From Chitinophaga cymbidii (lineage in GTDB: Bacteria > Bacteroidota > Bacteroidia > Chitinophagales > Chitinophagaceae): DNA of 64,000 bases. The notes beneath the pieces were generated by a model. It made no database searches, was not told where the DNA came from, and saw nothing but the letters and a program-made list of their open reading frames with translations. Below, one piece after another: positions 26,833 to 35,718 of this stretch. The stretch covers positions 1 through 64,000 of the forward strand of contig NZ_BKAU01000003.1 in NCBI RefSeq assembly GCF_007992715.1. Direction: 5' to 3'. A program made the translations under genes and the position numbers. How positions within the stretch are numbered: position 1 is the first letter of the stretch; every line of letters begins with the position of its first letter.

Positions 26833-26912
26833 ACAGGTAATCAGAGCATTCCACTGCAGCCTTCAGATGCTCCGGACGCCGCAATGCCCGTCGTGTTTGC
26901 CGCCTGCATCCT

Positions 26913-27518
26913 CTAAAAGTTAAACAGGCAACCCAGCTGGAACAGGTTCAGCCTCGCGCTGCTCAGCCCCCTGAAATAATACATCCTGATCTCGATATTT
27001 TTACTTTGCCGGCCTGTGCGGATACGGAAACCGCCGTTAGCCGCCGGCCCGAAAGTACTTCCGCCTGTATTGATCAGTTCCGCGTTGCCATACTCGTCGT
27101 AGATCGCGTCATCCGTAGAGGCGTTGTAGTTATATCCGAACCCTCCGCCGATATATCCACCGAAACGGCTTCTGTTCGCTTTTGATGATCCGGCCCCGAA
27201 GTTCACATTGAACATCACGGGAATATTCGTGTAGAAGTTCACCGTATAATCATCGTACAAGGTGCCGTATGAGCCATCATAATAATAGTCGTAGCTGAAA
27301 GAGCCGCCTACTGTGAGGGGAACGGCAACGGAAAGGGAGGTGCGGTCGTTTTCGAGGAAGTCGATACGCGGGGCGTAGATGAAGTAAACGCCTACACGCG
27401 CATCCGTCAGTTCTACTTTATCTACGGAATAACCGAGGCCGGCGCCGTGGCGGAAAGTCTGGGAGAAAGCGCCAGCGGTGAAGAGGCATGCGGTGGCAAG
27501 GAGTAATATTCTTTTCAT
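26913..27518 (-). CDS. Outer-membrane beta-barrel-like protein of unknown function
   Basis: A 201-residue exported protein with a signal peptide (about 1-19, ending AFSQ). The barrel pattern is clear: LGYSVDKVELTDARVGVYFIY, then LTVGGSFSYDYYYDGS, then RFGGYIGGGFGYNYNAS, and a terminal CLFNF. I do not recognise a specific family. It is a lone gene convergent with lptD. A -7-like TATATTTG lies 26 bases upstream (complement of 27544-27551). Confidence 0.7.
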   Translation of the reverse strand: MKRILLLATACLFTAGAFSQTFRHGAGLGYSVDKVELTDARVGVYFIYAPRIDFLENDRTSLSVAVPLTVGGSFSYDYYYDGSYGTLYDDYTVNFYTNIPVMFNVNFGAGSSKANRSRFGGYIGGGFGYNYNASTDDAIYDEYGNAELINTGGSTFGPAANGGFRIRTGRQSKNIEIRMYYFRGLSSARLNLFQLGCLFNF

Positions 27519-27603
27519 GAGGTATGCGGGATTTTTTTGGGAGCAAATATAATGCGGGACATCAACAAAAAAGCAGACCTTACAGCCTGCTTTTACTATT
27601 TAG

Positions 27604-27677
27604 TGAACCGGATTGGATTCGAACCAATGACCTGCTGCTTAGAAGGCAGCTGCTCTATCCAGCTGAGCTACCGGTCC
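27604..27677 (-). tRNA. tRNA-Arg (anticodon UCU)
   Basis: A complete 74-base cloverleaf. The acceptor stem GGACCGG pairs with CCGGTTC (one G-U), followed by discriminator A. The anticodon stem GCTGC/GCAGC encloses CTTCTAA, whose central TCT reads AGA codons. The T-loop is TTCGAAT. CCA is not encoded. Confidence 0.95.
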
Positions 27678-27709
27678 GGTAAAACATTAAATATTTTTTA
27701 TTGGGAGTG

Positions 27710-27742
27710 CAAATTTATATAATTTTCCACCAATTTATCAAA
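27710..27742 (-). promoter_or_regulatory. Promoter of tRNA-Arg
   Basis: On the minus strand TTTG (complement of 27739-27742) is followed after 21 bases by TAAATTTG (complement of 27710-27717). This puts the start about 25 bases upstream of the mature tRNA 5' end. Confidence 0.45.
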
Positions 27743-27767
27743 TATTCCGTTGTTTAAAGCTAACGTA

Positions 27768-28439
27768 ATGGATGTAAAGATTGAAAGCAGTTGGAAAGAA
27801 GTATTGAAAGACGAATTTCAGAAATCCTATTTTGAGCAGATCGTCATGTTCCTCAAACATGAAAAAGCACTCAACAAGGTCATCTATCCCCCTGGAAACC
27901 TGATCTTCAATGCATTCGAAAAAACGCCCTTCAACGACGTAAAGGTAGTCATTCTCGGCCAGGACCCCTACCACGGGCCAGGGCAGGCGCATGGCCTCTG
28001 CTTCTCCGTCCAGAAAGGCGTGAAGCCACCGCCATCGCTCGTGAACATCTATAAAGAACTGAATAAGGACGTAGGCATCCCCATCCCGGAAACCGGCGAC
28101 CTCACCAAATGGGCGGAACACGGGGTGCTGCTGCTCAACGCCATGCTCACCGTGCGCAACGGCGAACCGGCATCCCACAGCAAAATAGGATGGGAGAGCT
28201 TCACAGACGCGGTGATCCGCAAGATCTCCGACCTGAAAGAAGGCGTGGTGTTCATGCTCTGGGGCAAGTTCGCGCAGGACAAACAGGTGCTCATCGACGC
28301 TACCCGGCATTACATCCTCAAAGCGGCACACCCTTCGCCATTCAGCGCAGACAAAGGATTCTTCGGCTGCCGGCACTTTTCCAAGGCCAACGAGCTGCTG
28401 GTAAAAGATGGCAAGGCGCCGGTGGATTGGCAACTGTAA
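27768..28439 (+). CDS. ung: Uracil-DNA glycosylase
   Basis: Family 1 enzyme (223 residues) that removes uracil from DNA at the start of base-excision repair. The water-activating loop GQDPYHG is at 65-71 (Asp66) and the minor-groove loop HPSPFS starts at His188. The uracil-binding Phe is in GLCFSV. The ATG at 27768 is chosen because the family begins with this segment; an earlier TTG at 27750 is in frame but unlikely. plsC follows 30 bases after the stop. Confidence 0.97.
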   Translation: MDVKIESSWKEVLKDEFQKSYFEQIVMFLKHEKALNKVIYPPGNLIFNAFEKTPFNDVKVVILGQDPYHGPGQAHGLCFSVQKGVKPPPSLVNIYKELNKDVGIPIPETGDLTKWAEHGVLLLNAMLTVRNGEPASHSKIGWESFTDAVIRKISDLKEGVVFMLWGKFAQDKQVLIDATRHYILKAAHPSPFSADKGFFGCRHFSKANELLVKDGKAPVDWQL

Positions 28440-28469
28440 CATTCAATATATCCTCCCTTTACATGAACT

Positions 28470-29219
28470 ATGAATTGGCTTAGAAATATAGCAGGCCGCG
28501 TTTATGCAGTGTATGGGCTTTTGATCTTCGTCGTCACCCTGCTGGTGATGGTGATCCCTATCTGGATCACTTCCCTGTTACCAGACCCCCGCAAGACCCG
28601 TTATTTTCTCTTTCTCGCCCGCGGCTGGATGAAGGTGTTCATGCCGATCGTGTTTTGCCCCGTTTACCGCCGTGGTAAAGAACATTTCAAAAAAGGACAG
28701 GTCTACGTAGTCGTGTGCAACCACAATTCACTGATGGACGTACCGGTTACCACACCCGGTGTGCCCGGCGTGAACAAAACGCTCGCCAAACAGGAAATGA
28801 GCAGGATACCCCTCTTCGGCATGATGTACAGGATCGGCAGCGTAATGGTGAACCGGAAAGACGAAGCCAGCCGCAAGCAAAGCATCGAGCGGATGCGGGA
28901 AGCGCTGGACATGGGCATGCATATGATCCTCTTCCCCGAAGGCACCCGCAACCGCACCGGTTATCCGCTCAAAAGCTTCTACGACGGCGCTTTCCTGCTG
29001 GCGATCGACGCGCAGGTACCCATCATCCCATCACTTGTGTTCCACACCCGCAAAATACTCGTGCCCGGAAAGGTCTTCTTTGCCTTGCCGCATCATATCG
29101 ACTTCCACTTCCTGCCGCCCGTAGAAACGAAAGGTTTGAAACGGGAAGATGTGCGCATGCTGAAAGAAAAGGTGTTTATGATGATGTGGGATTATTATGG
29201 GGAGCATAATCAGGACTGA
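28470..29219 (+). CDS. plsC: 1-acyl-sn-glycerol-3-phosphate acyltransferase
   Basis: Membrane enzyme (249 residues) that acylates lysophosphatidic acid to phosphatidic acid in phospholipid synthesis. One or two N-terminal hydrophobic helices (about 13-37) anchor it. The catalytic HX4D motif is His85-Asp90 (NHNSLMD). The second motif, FPEGTR at 155-160, binds the glycerol phosphate. It follows ung by 30 bases. Its stop codon abuts the 3' end of the convergent VOC gene. Confidence 0.92.
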   Translation: MNWLRNIAGRVYAVYGLLIFVVTLLVMVIPIWITSLLPDPRKTRYFLFLARGWMKVFMPIVFCPVYRRGKEHFKKGQVYVVVCNHNSLMDVPVTTPGVPGVNKTLAKQEMSRIPLFGMMYRIGSVMVNRKDEASRKQSIERMREALDMGMHMILFPEGTRNRTGYPLKSFYDGAFLLAIDAQVPIIPSLVFHTRKILVPGKVFFALPHHIDFHFLPPVETKGLKREDVRMLKEKVFMMMWDYYGEHNQD

Positions 29220-29597
29220 TCACACAGCCGTGATCCACCACGTATTCCCGAACGGATCACGGATGCCCGCCGCCCTGCCGTAGTCCTTGCTTTCAGGCGC
29301 CTGGCGCGAAGTAGCGCCGGCTTCCATCGCTTTTTTATAGGTTTCGTCCGTATCTTTTACATATACAAACACTGCCCCCGTTTCCGGCGCCCAGTCCTTG
29401 TTGCTCTCGCCGAACATCACCACCGCGCCGTCTATATCCGCTTCGCCATGCATGAGGCGGCCGGAGGCATCGCGGTGCGCCGCCTTTTCATGCGCGCCAA
29501 ATACTGTTTTCAGGAAAGCGAAGAAACCATCGCCGTCCGGTACGAGGAAATAAGGTGTAACTGCCTGATACCCTTCGGGAATATTTGCTTTTGACAT
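29220..29597 (-). CDS. VOC superfamily (glyoxalase-like) protein
   Basis: A 125-residue cytosolic protein with the paired beta-alpha-beta-beta-beta modules of the VOC fold, most like the PhnB/YP_ subgroup. It begins with YQAVTPYFLVPDGDGFFAFLKTVFGA and ends with the typical IRDPFGNTWWI. VOC proteins bind a metal or small ligand and include glyoxalases, dioxygenases and antibiotic-binding proteins; the reaction here cannot be inferred. Its 3' end touches plsC. The AraC-type gene upstream is on the same strand 70 bases away. Confidence 0.85.
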   Translation of the reverse strand: MSKANIPEGYQAVTPYFLVPDGDGFFAFLKTVFGAHEKAAHRDASGRLMHGEADIDGAVVMFGESNKDWAPETGAVFVYVKDTDETYKKAMEAGATSRQAPESKDYGRAAGIRDPFGNTWWITAV

Positions 29598-29667
29598 AAC
29601 AGAAGTTTTTATTCACAAACAAAGTTAGAAGCGGAGAGCGTGGGCAAATTGGATAAAAACGACATTT

Positions 29668-30474
29668 TTATCCTTCCCTGTATTCGATCCCTTCCGGCCG
29701 CCCGGAGAAATACTGGCGTGGATGATAGCCGGAAAATTCTTTGAACTCATGAATGAAATGCGACTGGTCATAATACCCGCATTCGTACGCAATGTCCGTC
29801 ATGCTCCGCGCGGCATTGCCATATTCCGCCAGCGCGCGCTGGAAGCGGATGATGCGGGTGTACATCTTGGGAGAAAATCCGCTGAACTCCTTGAACTTCC
29901 GTTCAAACTGCCGCGTGGAAAGGCATATCTGTGATGCCAGTGCCGTAACGTTCACCTGTCCTTTCGCCTGGATAATATGCCGTATGGCAATGTGGGCGGC
30001 CGTTTCATCCTGCCGGCGTTTATGCAGCTGTGCGATGAGAAAACGGCTGACGATCTGCACTCTCCGGTGATTGCTGGGAGCCGTCATCACCTGTTCCTGT
30101 AAAAATTCGCCGTCGTTGCCGAGAACGGCGGTAATAGCCGGCATCTGGTTGCTGAAGGCGGTGGATGACAGTCCGAAGAGTTGCGGTAACGCGGAAGGGT
30201 AGAGGTAGGCCCCGAATATCCCGAAGCTGCCATGCGTCAGGAACCTGCGGTGGCGGCTGCTTTGTGCGTGCACTACGGCGGGGTGGTAAGACTGGCCGCC
30301 CGCATCCAGCTCGAAGAAATTATTCTTGTAATGAAACACCATTTCCGCGCAGCCGTCCGCCATGGAGCGGTATACGTACGGCTCTCCGTCCGGCACATCG
30401 TGCTCGAAGACCCAGAACATCCGTACATGCCGGGCCAGCGACGGCGGTGGTGGAAAGGTAGCATACATATCCAC
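29668..30474 (-). CDS. AraC family regulator with DUF6597-like N-terminus
   Basis: A 268-residue transcription factor. The N-terminal ligand domain (about 1-150) has the DUF6597-like opening YATFPPPPSLARHVRMFWVFEH. The C-terminal AraC domain (about 165-262) has NVTALASQICLSTRQFERKF and SMTDIAYECGYYDQSHFIHEF. The target is unknown. Candidates are the VOC gene behind it on the same strand and the divergent sigma-factor gene, whose start is about 105 bases away. Confidence 0.88.
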   Translation of the reverse strand: MDMYATFPPPPSLARHVRMFWVFEHDVPDGEPYVYRSMADGCAEMVFHYKNNFFELDAGGQSYHPAVVHAQSSRHRRFLTHGSFGIFGAYLYPSALPQLFGLSSTAFSNQMPAITAVLGNDGEFLQEQVMTAPSNHRRVQIVSRFLIAQLHKRRQDETAAHIAIRHIIQAKGQVNVTALASQICLSTRQFERKFKEFSGFSPKMYTRIIRFQRALAEYGNAARSMTDIAYECGYYDQSHFIHEFKEFSGYHPRQYFSGRPEGIEYREG

Positions 30475-30579
30475 TGCGAAGTTAAATAAATATCATACGG
30501 CCCATTTCCAAAAGTTTTATATATTGTCGCCACTACGTTGTCGCAATTTAGAGCTAAAACAGATCATCAAGAACCGCAA

Positions 30580-31182
30580 GTGAACCACCTTCAGCATTTT
30601 ACAGATGAAAATGCGCTATGGACAGCCATCCGGGAAGGTCAAACCGGGGCGTTCAAAGTGCTGTATGAAGCATATGCTGATGTGCTGTACCGCTATGGCC
30701 TGCGCTATTTCCGGGAGGAAGAAACGGTGAAGGACTGTATGCACGATCTGTTTGTGGACCTCCACCGTTATCACCGGAACCTTTCCCCGTCCGTGAACAT
30801 CCGTTTTTATCTGCTTGGCGCTTTCCGCCGCAAGCTGCATGAGGTACGGAAAAAATCAATGTCCCTGCACCTGGGCGCTTACGCAGACCCCGCTTTCATG
30901 ATAGAATATGATACCGAGCATCACATCATGGCCGGCGAACAACAGAAGGAAACCCTGCGCCGGCTGTCTGCCGCCCTGCAACTGCTGCCGGCGCGGCAGA
31001 AGGAGGTTTTGTACCTGCGTTATAATACGGAACTAAGCTACGAAGAGGTGGCGGAGATCATGAAGATCAGCATTGCCACCTGCCGCACCCTGGCCTATCG
31101 CGCCTTCCAGCAATTGCGTGAGCAGCTCAAAAGCGTACCCGTATATTACCTGGTGATCTGCCTCTTCAATTGTCTTTTTTAA
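30580..31182 (+). CDS. ECF RNA polymerase sigma factor, locus 1
   Basis: Sigma-70 family factor of 200 residues from the GTG at 30580; an in-frame TTG at 30538 would add 14 residues, and no ATG fits. Region 2 is about 25-90 (GAFKVLYEAYADVLYRYGLRYF, then VKDCMHDLFVDLHRY). Region 4 is about 135-190 (LPARQKEVLYLRYNTELSYEEVAEIMKISIATCRTLAYRAF). It should direct transcription of the susCD operon when freed by FecR. fecR starts 61 bases after the stop. The tail after region 4 is hydrophobic (VYYLVICLFNCLF), which is odd for a soluble factor. Confidence 0.9.
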   Translation: MNHLQHFTDENALWTAIREGQTGAFKVLYEAYADVLYRYGLRYFREEETVKDCMHDLFVDLHRYHRNLSPSVNIRFYLLGAFRRKLHEVRKKSMSLHLGAYADPAFMIEYDTEHHIMAGEQQKETLRRLSAALQLLPARQKEVLYLRYNTELSYEEVAEIMKISIATCRTLAYRAFQQLREQLKSVPVYYLVICLFNCLF

Positions 31183-31243
31183 ATTTTTTTTGATCCCGGC
31201 GTCTATATCCCGCCTATTTCTCACTCTATACAATAAATCAAGC

Positions 31244-32326
31244 ATGAGCCAGCGAAACGAACAGCCTTCCGGTGAAAAGGACCCATTGGAGCCCGATGTA
31301 CGGCAGATCGTCCAGGCGGCGGGGAATGAAGCCCTGGCGCCGGAGGAAAAAGCCGTGCTGTGGGAGCGGATCGAGTACAGCATATCGGAGGAAAAGCCGG
31401 TCTACCGCCGTCTTTGGTGGAAGGTAGCGGCGGCTGTGGTGGTGCTGGCCGCTGCCGGATGGTGGATGCTGCGGGAGAAACCCGCCGCCGAAAACGGCGT
31501 GCTCGCATTTGCAAGACAGCAGCAGCCTGTTGCGGATACCTCCACCGAAACAAGGCTCGTATTAGGCAACAACAGGCAGGTGACGCTGAGCGGCGCGAGC
31601 GCTTCGCTGACCTACGGCCAGAACGGCACCCGGGTGATGGTGAACGAAGAGCAGCAGTACGAGCAGGGCGCAGGTAGTGACATACAGTATAACACGCTGA
31701 TCGTTCCCTATGGCCGCCGTGCGAAGATCATCATGGAAGACGGTACGGAAGTCTGGCTGAACGCCGGTTCCCGCATGGTATACCCGGTGGTGTTCAATGG
31801 AAAAAGCAGGGAAGTGTTCCTGGAAGGGGAGGCTTATTTTGATGTGGCGCAGCAGGCGGACCAGCCCTTTTTTGTATTTACGAACGAATTGAAGACCAGC
31901 GTGCTGGGCACCGCATTCAATATCAGCGCGTATGCGGACGATGCCGAGCAAACCGTTGTGCTGGTGCAGGGCAGCGTAAAAGTAAATGCCAACGCCGGTG
32001 ATGCGGAACAGCTGCTGACGCCGGGTTACAAAGCCGGCTACTCCGTGGCGGGCCGCGGCATCAGCAAGGAACACGTGAATATACTGGCCTATACCGCCTG
32101 GAAAGACGGACGCCTGGTGTTCACCCGCGCGCCATTGCCGGACATCCTGAAAAAACTAAGCAGGTATTTTAATATTCTTATCACCACCGAAACCAATTCA
32201 AAATCGACGTTTTCCGGTGATCTGGACCTGGCGGACGATATCAGCACTGTGCTGGACGCCGTCAGCGTAAGCACCGGTCTGAAGTATGAACGCACAACAG
32301 ACGGCATCATACTGAAAAAGAAGTAA
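31244..32326 (+). CDS. FecR family anti-sigma factor, locus 1
   Basis: Inner-membrane signal transducer of 360 residues. The cytosolic N-terminal part (1 to about 65) binds the sigma factor, a single helix follows (about 67-86, WWKVAAAVVVLAAAGWWML), and the periplasmic FecR domain covers about 165-265 (YNTLIVPYGRRAKIIMEDGTEVWLNAGSRM). A C-terminal STN-like domain (about 285-358) is typical of the Bacteroidota type. It should sense substrate-loaded SusC through contact with the SusC STN domain. The ATG at 31244 is preferred over a TTG at 31190 because it gives the usual short cytosolic start. Confidence 0.93.
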   Translation: MSQRNEQPSGEKDPLEPDVRQIVQAAGNEALAPEEKAVLWERIEYSISEEKPVYRRLWWKVAAAVVVLAAAGWWMLREKPAAENGVLAFARQQQPVADTSTETRLVLGNNRQVTLSGASASLTYGQNGTRVMVNEEQQYEQGAGSDIQYNTLIVPYGRRAKIIMEDGTEVWLNAGSRMVYPVVFNGKSREVFLEGEAYFDVAQQADQPFFVFTNELKTSVLGTAFNISAYADDAEQTVVLVQGSVKVNANAGDAEQLLTPGYKAGYSVAGRGISKEHVNILAYTAWKDGRLVFTRAPLPDILKKLSRYFNILITTETNSKSTFSGDLDLADDISTVLDAVSVSTGLKYERTTDGIILKKK

Positions 32327-32363
32327 CAGCATACGCAACCAATGATCGCTTTATAAAAAAAAT

Positions 32364-32416
32364 CCGGAAGATGGTGCAAACATCTTCCGGTTACTGGTCC
32401 CGATGGGCATCGGGAC
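32364..32416 (+). promoter_or_regulatory. Two hairpins between fecR and susC, locus 1
   Basis: CCGGAAGATG (32364-32373) and CATCTTCCGG (32381-32390) form a perfect 10-bp stem. GTCCCGAT (32397) and ATCGGGAC (to 32416) form a second hairpin of at least 8 bp. No plus-strand T run follows, so they are more likely RNA-processing or partial-termination elements than full terminators. Confidence 0.55.
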
Positions 32417-32453
32417 AGGCTTAACTATTGTCTTAATTAAACATCGTAAATGT

Positions 32454-35400
32454 ATGCAAAAAATCCATGTCGGCAAGCGCTTCCCGCGCAGGGGAAGCGC
32501 TGTATTAAAAGTGCTACGGATTATGAAGTTGACTACTTTTTTATTGTTCGTGGGAATTTCCTGCGCCTTTTCATCCGAATCCTTCTCGCAGGGCAGGATT
32601 ACCGTACGGATGAAGGAAGGCACCTTGCCGGATCTTTTCTCGCAGATCAAGCTGCAAAGCGAATGGCGCATCTTTTATAAAGATGAGCTGATCAGCGCCG
32701 ACCAGAAAGTTACGCTGGACGTAAAGGACCGCGACATCCGGGACGTGCTGGACCTGGCATTGAAAGATACCCGCCTCACTTACCGCATTATCAAAAAGCA
32801 GGTGGCCATCGTGTCCAAAGACCTGCCCGTTTCCACCAGGCCGCTGCAGGAAGACACCGGCTTTGTGATCAAAGGCCGCATCTACGATACGCACGAACCA
32901 CCGCAGGGCATTCCCGGCGTGACCGTCCGTATCAAGGATTCCAATAAAGGCGCCATGGCGGATGCCGATGGATATTTCAGCATCCGTGCTACAAAGAATG
33001 ATGTACTCATTTTCTCGCTCATGGGCTATCATCCCGAAGAATTTACCGTGACGCGCCCGCTAAGTAACCTGACTATTTCGCTGAAAGAAAATATTTCCGC
33101 GCTCGATGAGGTGGTGGTAGTGGGGCTTTCCGAGCTGCAGCGCAAACATATCGCCAGCTCTGTGGGGTCGGTGGATGTGGAATCCCGGATGTCCGGCAAG
33201 CCGGTGACGCAGATATCACAGGCGTTGCAGGGCGGTGTGACCGGTCTGCAGGTACGCCAGGGCTCCGGCCTTCCCGGCGGCGATGCCGCTTCCATCAAAA
33301 TCCGCGGCCTGACCACGCTGAATAATGGTGATCCGCTGGTACTGGTAGACGGTATTCCGATGGATATGGACTTCATTGATCCGCTGACCGTGGAGAGCAT
33401 CACCGTGCTGAAAGACGCGGCGGCTGCGGCCGTATATGGCGCGCGCGGCGGTAACGGGGTGATCCTGGTAACTACCAAACGCGGTGTGCCGGGAAGGGTA
33501 GCGGTGACCTACGACGGGTATTTTGGCATACAGGCCCCTTCTACCATGCCTGATCTGGTGGATGGGCCTACTTACATGACGATGTATAACGAAGCGTTGG
33601 TAAACAATGGCCGGCCTGCGTTCTATACGCAGGATGCGATCGACAGCACCCGCATGGGCGTTGATCCGGTGAAATATCCCAATACGGACTGGCAGGATGT
33701 GATCATCAAAAAGAATCCGGCCATTACCAGTCATTCGCTTTCCGTGAGCGGTGGTAACAGTATGGCCCGCTTTGCACTCACGGCTAATTACCAGCTCCAT
33801 GACGGCATGGTGCCGGTGAGCAATTCCCGCAAATACAATATCCGGGCAAACACCTCCGTTTCCCTCAGCAAGAAATTTCTCGTAAATGTGGACATGCTGG
33901 CCATTAAACGCAATGTCAGCTATCCCAATCGCCCGAACGGCAATGACGGTAACCGCATGCTGGAAGACATTTACCGTGTTCCGCCGACCATCCTGCCTAA
34001 ATACCCTATGGTTAATGGTTCACCCGCCATCTACGGCCGCTATGTGGATATCGTAAATCCGCTGGCTTATGCGGAAGTAGGCGGCGCCAGAAAATATGAA
34101 TCCATGCAGAGCAGCATCAACCTGCAACCCAAATGGGAAGTAATACCCGGCCTGAACCTGAAAGGACAGTTCAGCTACCGCCTGAACAGTGATGTAACAC
34201 GGACCAGCAGAAACAATTATCATTTCTTCGATTATTACACAGGCCAACTGGTACAGACGTGGGGGCAGCAGCGTACTTATGAGACAGGCCGTACCACTTA
34301 CTATTACGCCAGCGCTTCCGCGGACTATACCTTCGATATTGGCAAACACCATTTTTTTGCATTGCTTGGGTATTCGCAGGAAGAAACGCAAAGCAAACAG
34401 TGGGACATATGGTCTATACTCGGCACTTACAGCAAGCTGAATTATTCTTATGCCGACAAATATCTGGTGGAAGCCGCGTTCCGCATGGATGGTAACTCGA
34501 AGTTCGGCCCGGGCCATAAGTACGGTTACTTTCCCTCTCTAGCATTGGGCTGGAACATGCACAAGGAAAATTTCCTGAAAGATTCCCGCACGATCAGCAA
34601 CCTGAAACTCCGGGCGTCCTATGGTCAGCTCGGTAACCAGAACATTGACCCCTATCTCTATCAAAATCTGATCAATACTTCAAGCGGTGTGGAAAGCACC
34701 TGGGGTAACCCGGATATCACCTGGGAAACGGTGAACCTGCTGGATATTGGCTTTGATCTGGGATTGTATAGCAATCGTATTGAAGTAACATTTGATTATT
34801 ACGATAAAAGAACGGATGGTATTCTGTTGACCCCTCCGGTATCCTACGTCGGCGGCCTCGGCACGCCTCCCATCAATGCCGGCAAAGTGCGTAACCAGGG
34901 CCTGGAACTAGCGGTGAATTACAATGAAAATTTTGGAAAGGACTGGAGCATATCTATCCGCCCCGGTATCACTTACAACGAGAATACGATCCTTTCCCTG
35001 AAAGGCGGGCCGTACATCGATGGAACACGGATTGACCAGGAAAATAATATCATCAACAGCATTTACGGCTACGAATCCGACGGCCTGTTGCAGGCAGATG
35101 ATTTTGAAGCGGACGGCAAAAGCAAAGTGCCCATCTTCACCGGCCAGCTGCCCGGCGATATCAAATATGTGGATCAGAACGGCGACGGCATCATCGACGG
35201 AAACGATCAGAAGCTGATCGGCAACAGAACGCCTAAAGTGGATTACTTCTCGAACTTCCGCATCGGCTATAAGAACTGGGACCTCGAATGGCTCATCCAG
35301 GGCGTTTCCAATAGTGATGTATTGTTAGCCGGTATGCTGGCTTACCCGCTGGACATGTCATTCGACGGCGGCGTGCCCACTAAATACTATTCCGAGAACT

Positions 35401-35708
35401 ACTGGACGCCTGAACGTACCGATGCCCGGTTCCCGCGATTGAATACATCACCCGCGTCTAACAAGCTGACATCGGATTTCTGGTTCCAGGACGGCGCTTA
35501 TATGCGCCTGAAGTATGTACAGCTGGGGTACAACCTGCAGACCGTTGGCCTGAAACGCATGGGCATCCGTAACATCCGCCTGTATGCGAACGCACAGAAT
35601 CCATTTGTGATCACTGGCATGAAGCTGACAGACCCCGAAAGCCAGGGCAACCAGTGGACTTACGGCATTATGAAAACCTATATGGTAGGATGTAACGTTC
35701 AATTCTAA
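32454..35708 (+). CDS. SusC/RagA outer-membrane transporter with STN domain, locus 1
   Basis: TonB-dependent importer of 1084 residues that works with the SusD lipoprotein encoded next. The ATG at 32454 gives the long leader usual in Chitinophaga-type SusC (MQKIHVGKRFPRRGSAVLKV), with the hydrophobic signal at about 24-40. Domains in order are STN (about 48-122), CarboxypepD_reg-like (about 138-215), plug (about 220-340, with KDAAAAAVYGARGGNGVILVTT) and barrel. STN lets substrate binding signal to FecR. SusD starts 10 bases after the stop. The glycan is unknown. Confidence 0.95.
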   Translation: MQKIHVGKRFPRRGSAVLKVLRIMKLTTFLLFVGISCAFSSESFSQGRITVRMKEGTLPDLFSQIKLQSEWRIFYKDELISADQKVTLDVKDRDIRDVLDLALKDTRLTYRIIKKQVAIVSKDLPVSTRPLQEDTGFVIKGRIYDTHEPPQGIPGVTVRIKDSNKGAMADADGYFSIRATKNDVLIFSLMGYHPEEFTVTRPLSNLTISLKENISALDEVVVVGLSELQRKHIASSVGSVDVESRMSGKPVTQISQALQGGVTGLQVRQGSGLPGGDAASIKIRGLTTLNNGDPLVLVDGIPMDMDFIDPLTVESITVLKDAAAAAVYGARGGNGVILVTTKRGVPGRVAVTYDGYFGIQAPSTMPDLVDGPTYMTMYNEALVNNGRPAFYTQDAIDSTRMGVDPVKYPNTDWQDVIIKKNPAITSHSLSVSGGNSMARFALTANYQLHDGMVPVSNSRKYNIRANTSVSLSKKFLVNVDMLAIKRNVSYPNRPNGNDGNRMLEDIYRVPPTILPKYPMVNGSPAIYGRYVDIVNPLAYAEVGGARKYESMQSSINLQPKWEVIPGLNLKGQFSYRLNSDVTRTSRNNYHFFDYYTGQLVQTWGQQRTYETGRTTYYYASASADYTFDIGKHHFFALLGYSQEETQSKQWDIWSILGTYSKLNYSYADKYLVEAAFRMDGNSKFGPGHKYGYFPSLALGWNMHKENFLKDSRTISNLKLRASYGQLGNQNIDPYLYQNLINTSSGVESTWGNPDITWETVNLLDIGFDLGLYSNRIEVTFDYYDKRTDGILLTPPVSYVGGLGTPPINAGKVRNQGLELAVNYNENFGKDWSISIRPGITYNENTILSLKGGPYIDGTRIDQENNIINSIYGYESDGLLQADDFEADGKSKVPIFTGQLPGDIKYVDQNGDGIIDGNDQKLIGNRTPKVDYFSNFRIGYKNWDLEWLIQGVSNSDVLLAGMLAYPLDMSFDGGVPTKYYSENYWTPERTDARFPRLNTSPASNKLTSDFWFQDGAYMRLKYVQLGYNLQTVGLKRMGIRNIRLYANAQNPFVITGMKLTDPESQGNQWTYGIMKTYMVGCNVQF

Positions 35709-35718
35709 ATCAGCAATT

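Noticed and set aside
27537..27722. 61-codon plus-strand frame running through the tRNA
   Set aside because: The segment NRIGFEPMTCCLEGSCSIQL is the familiar antisense translation of a tRNA gene, a common false annotation.
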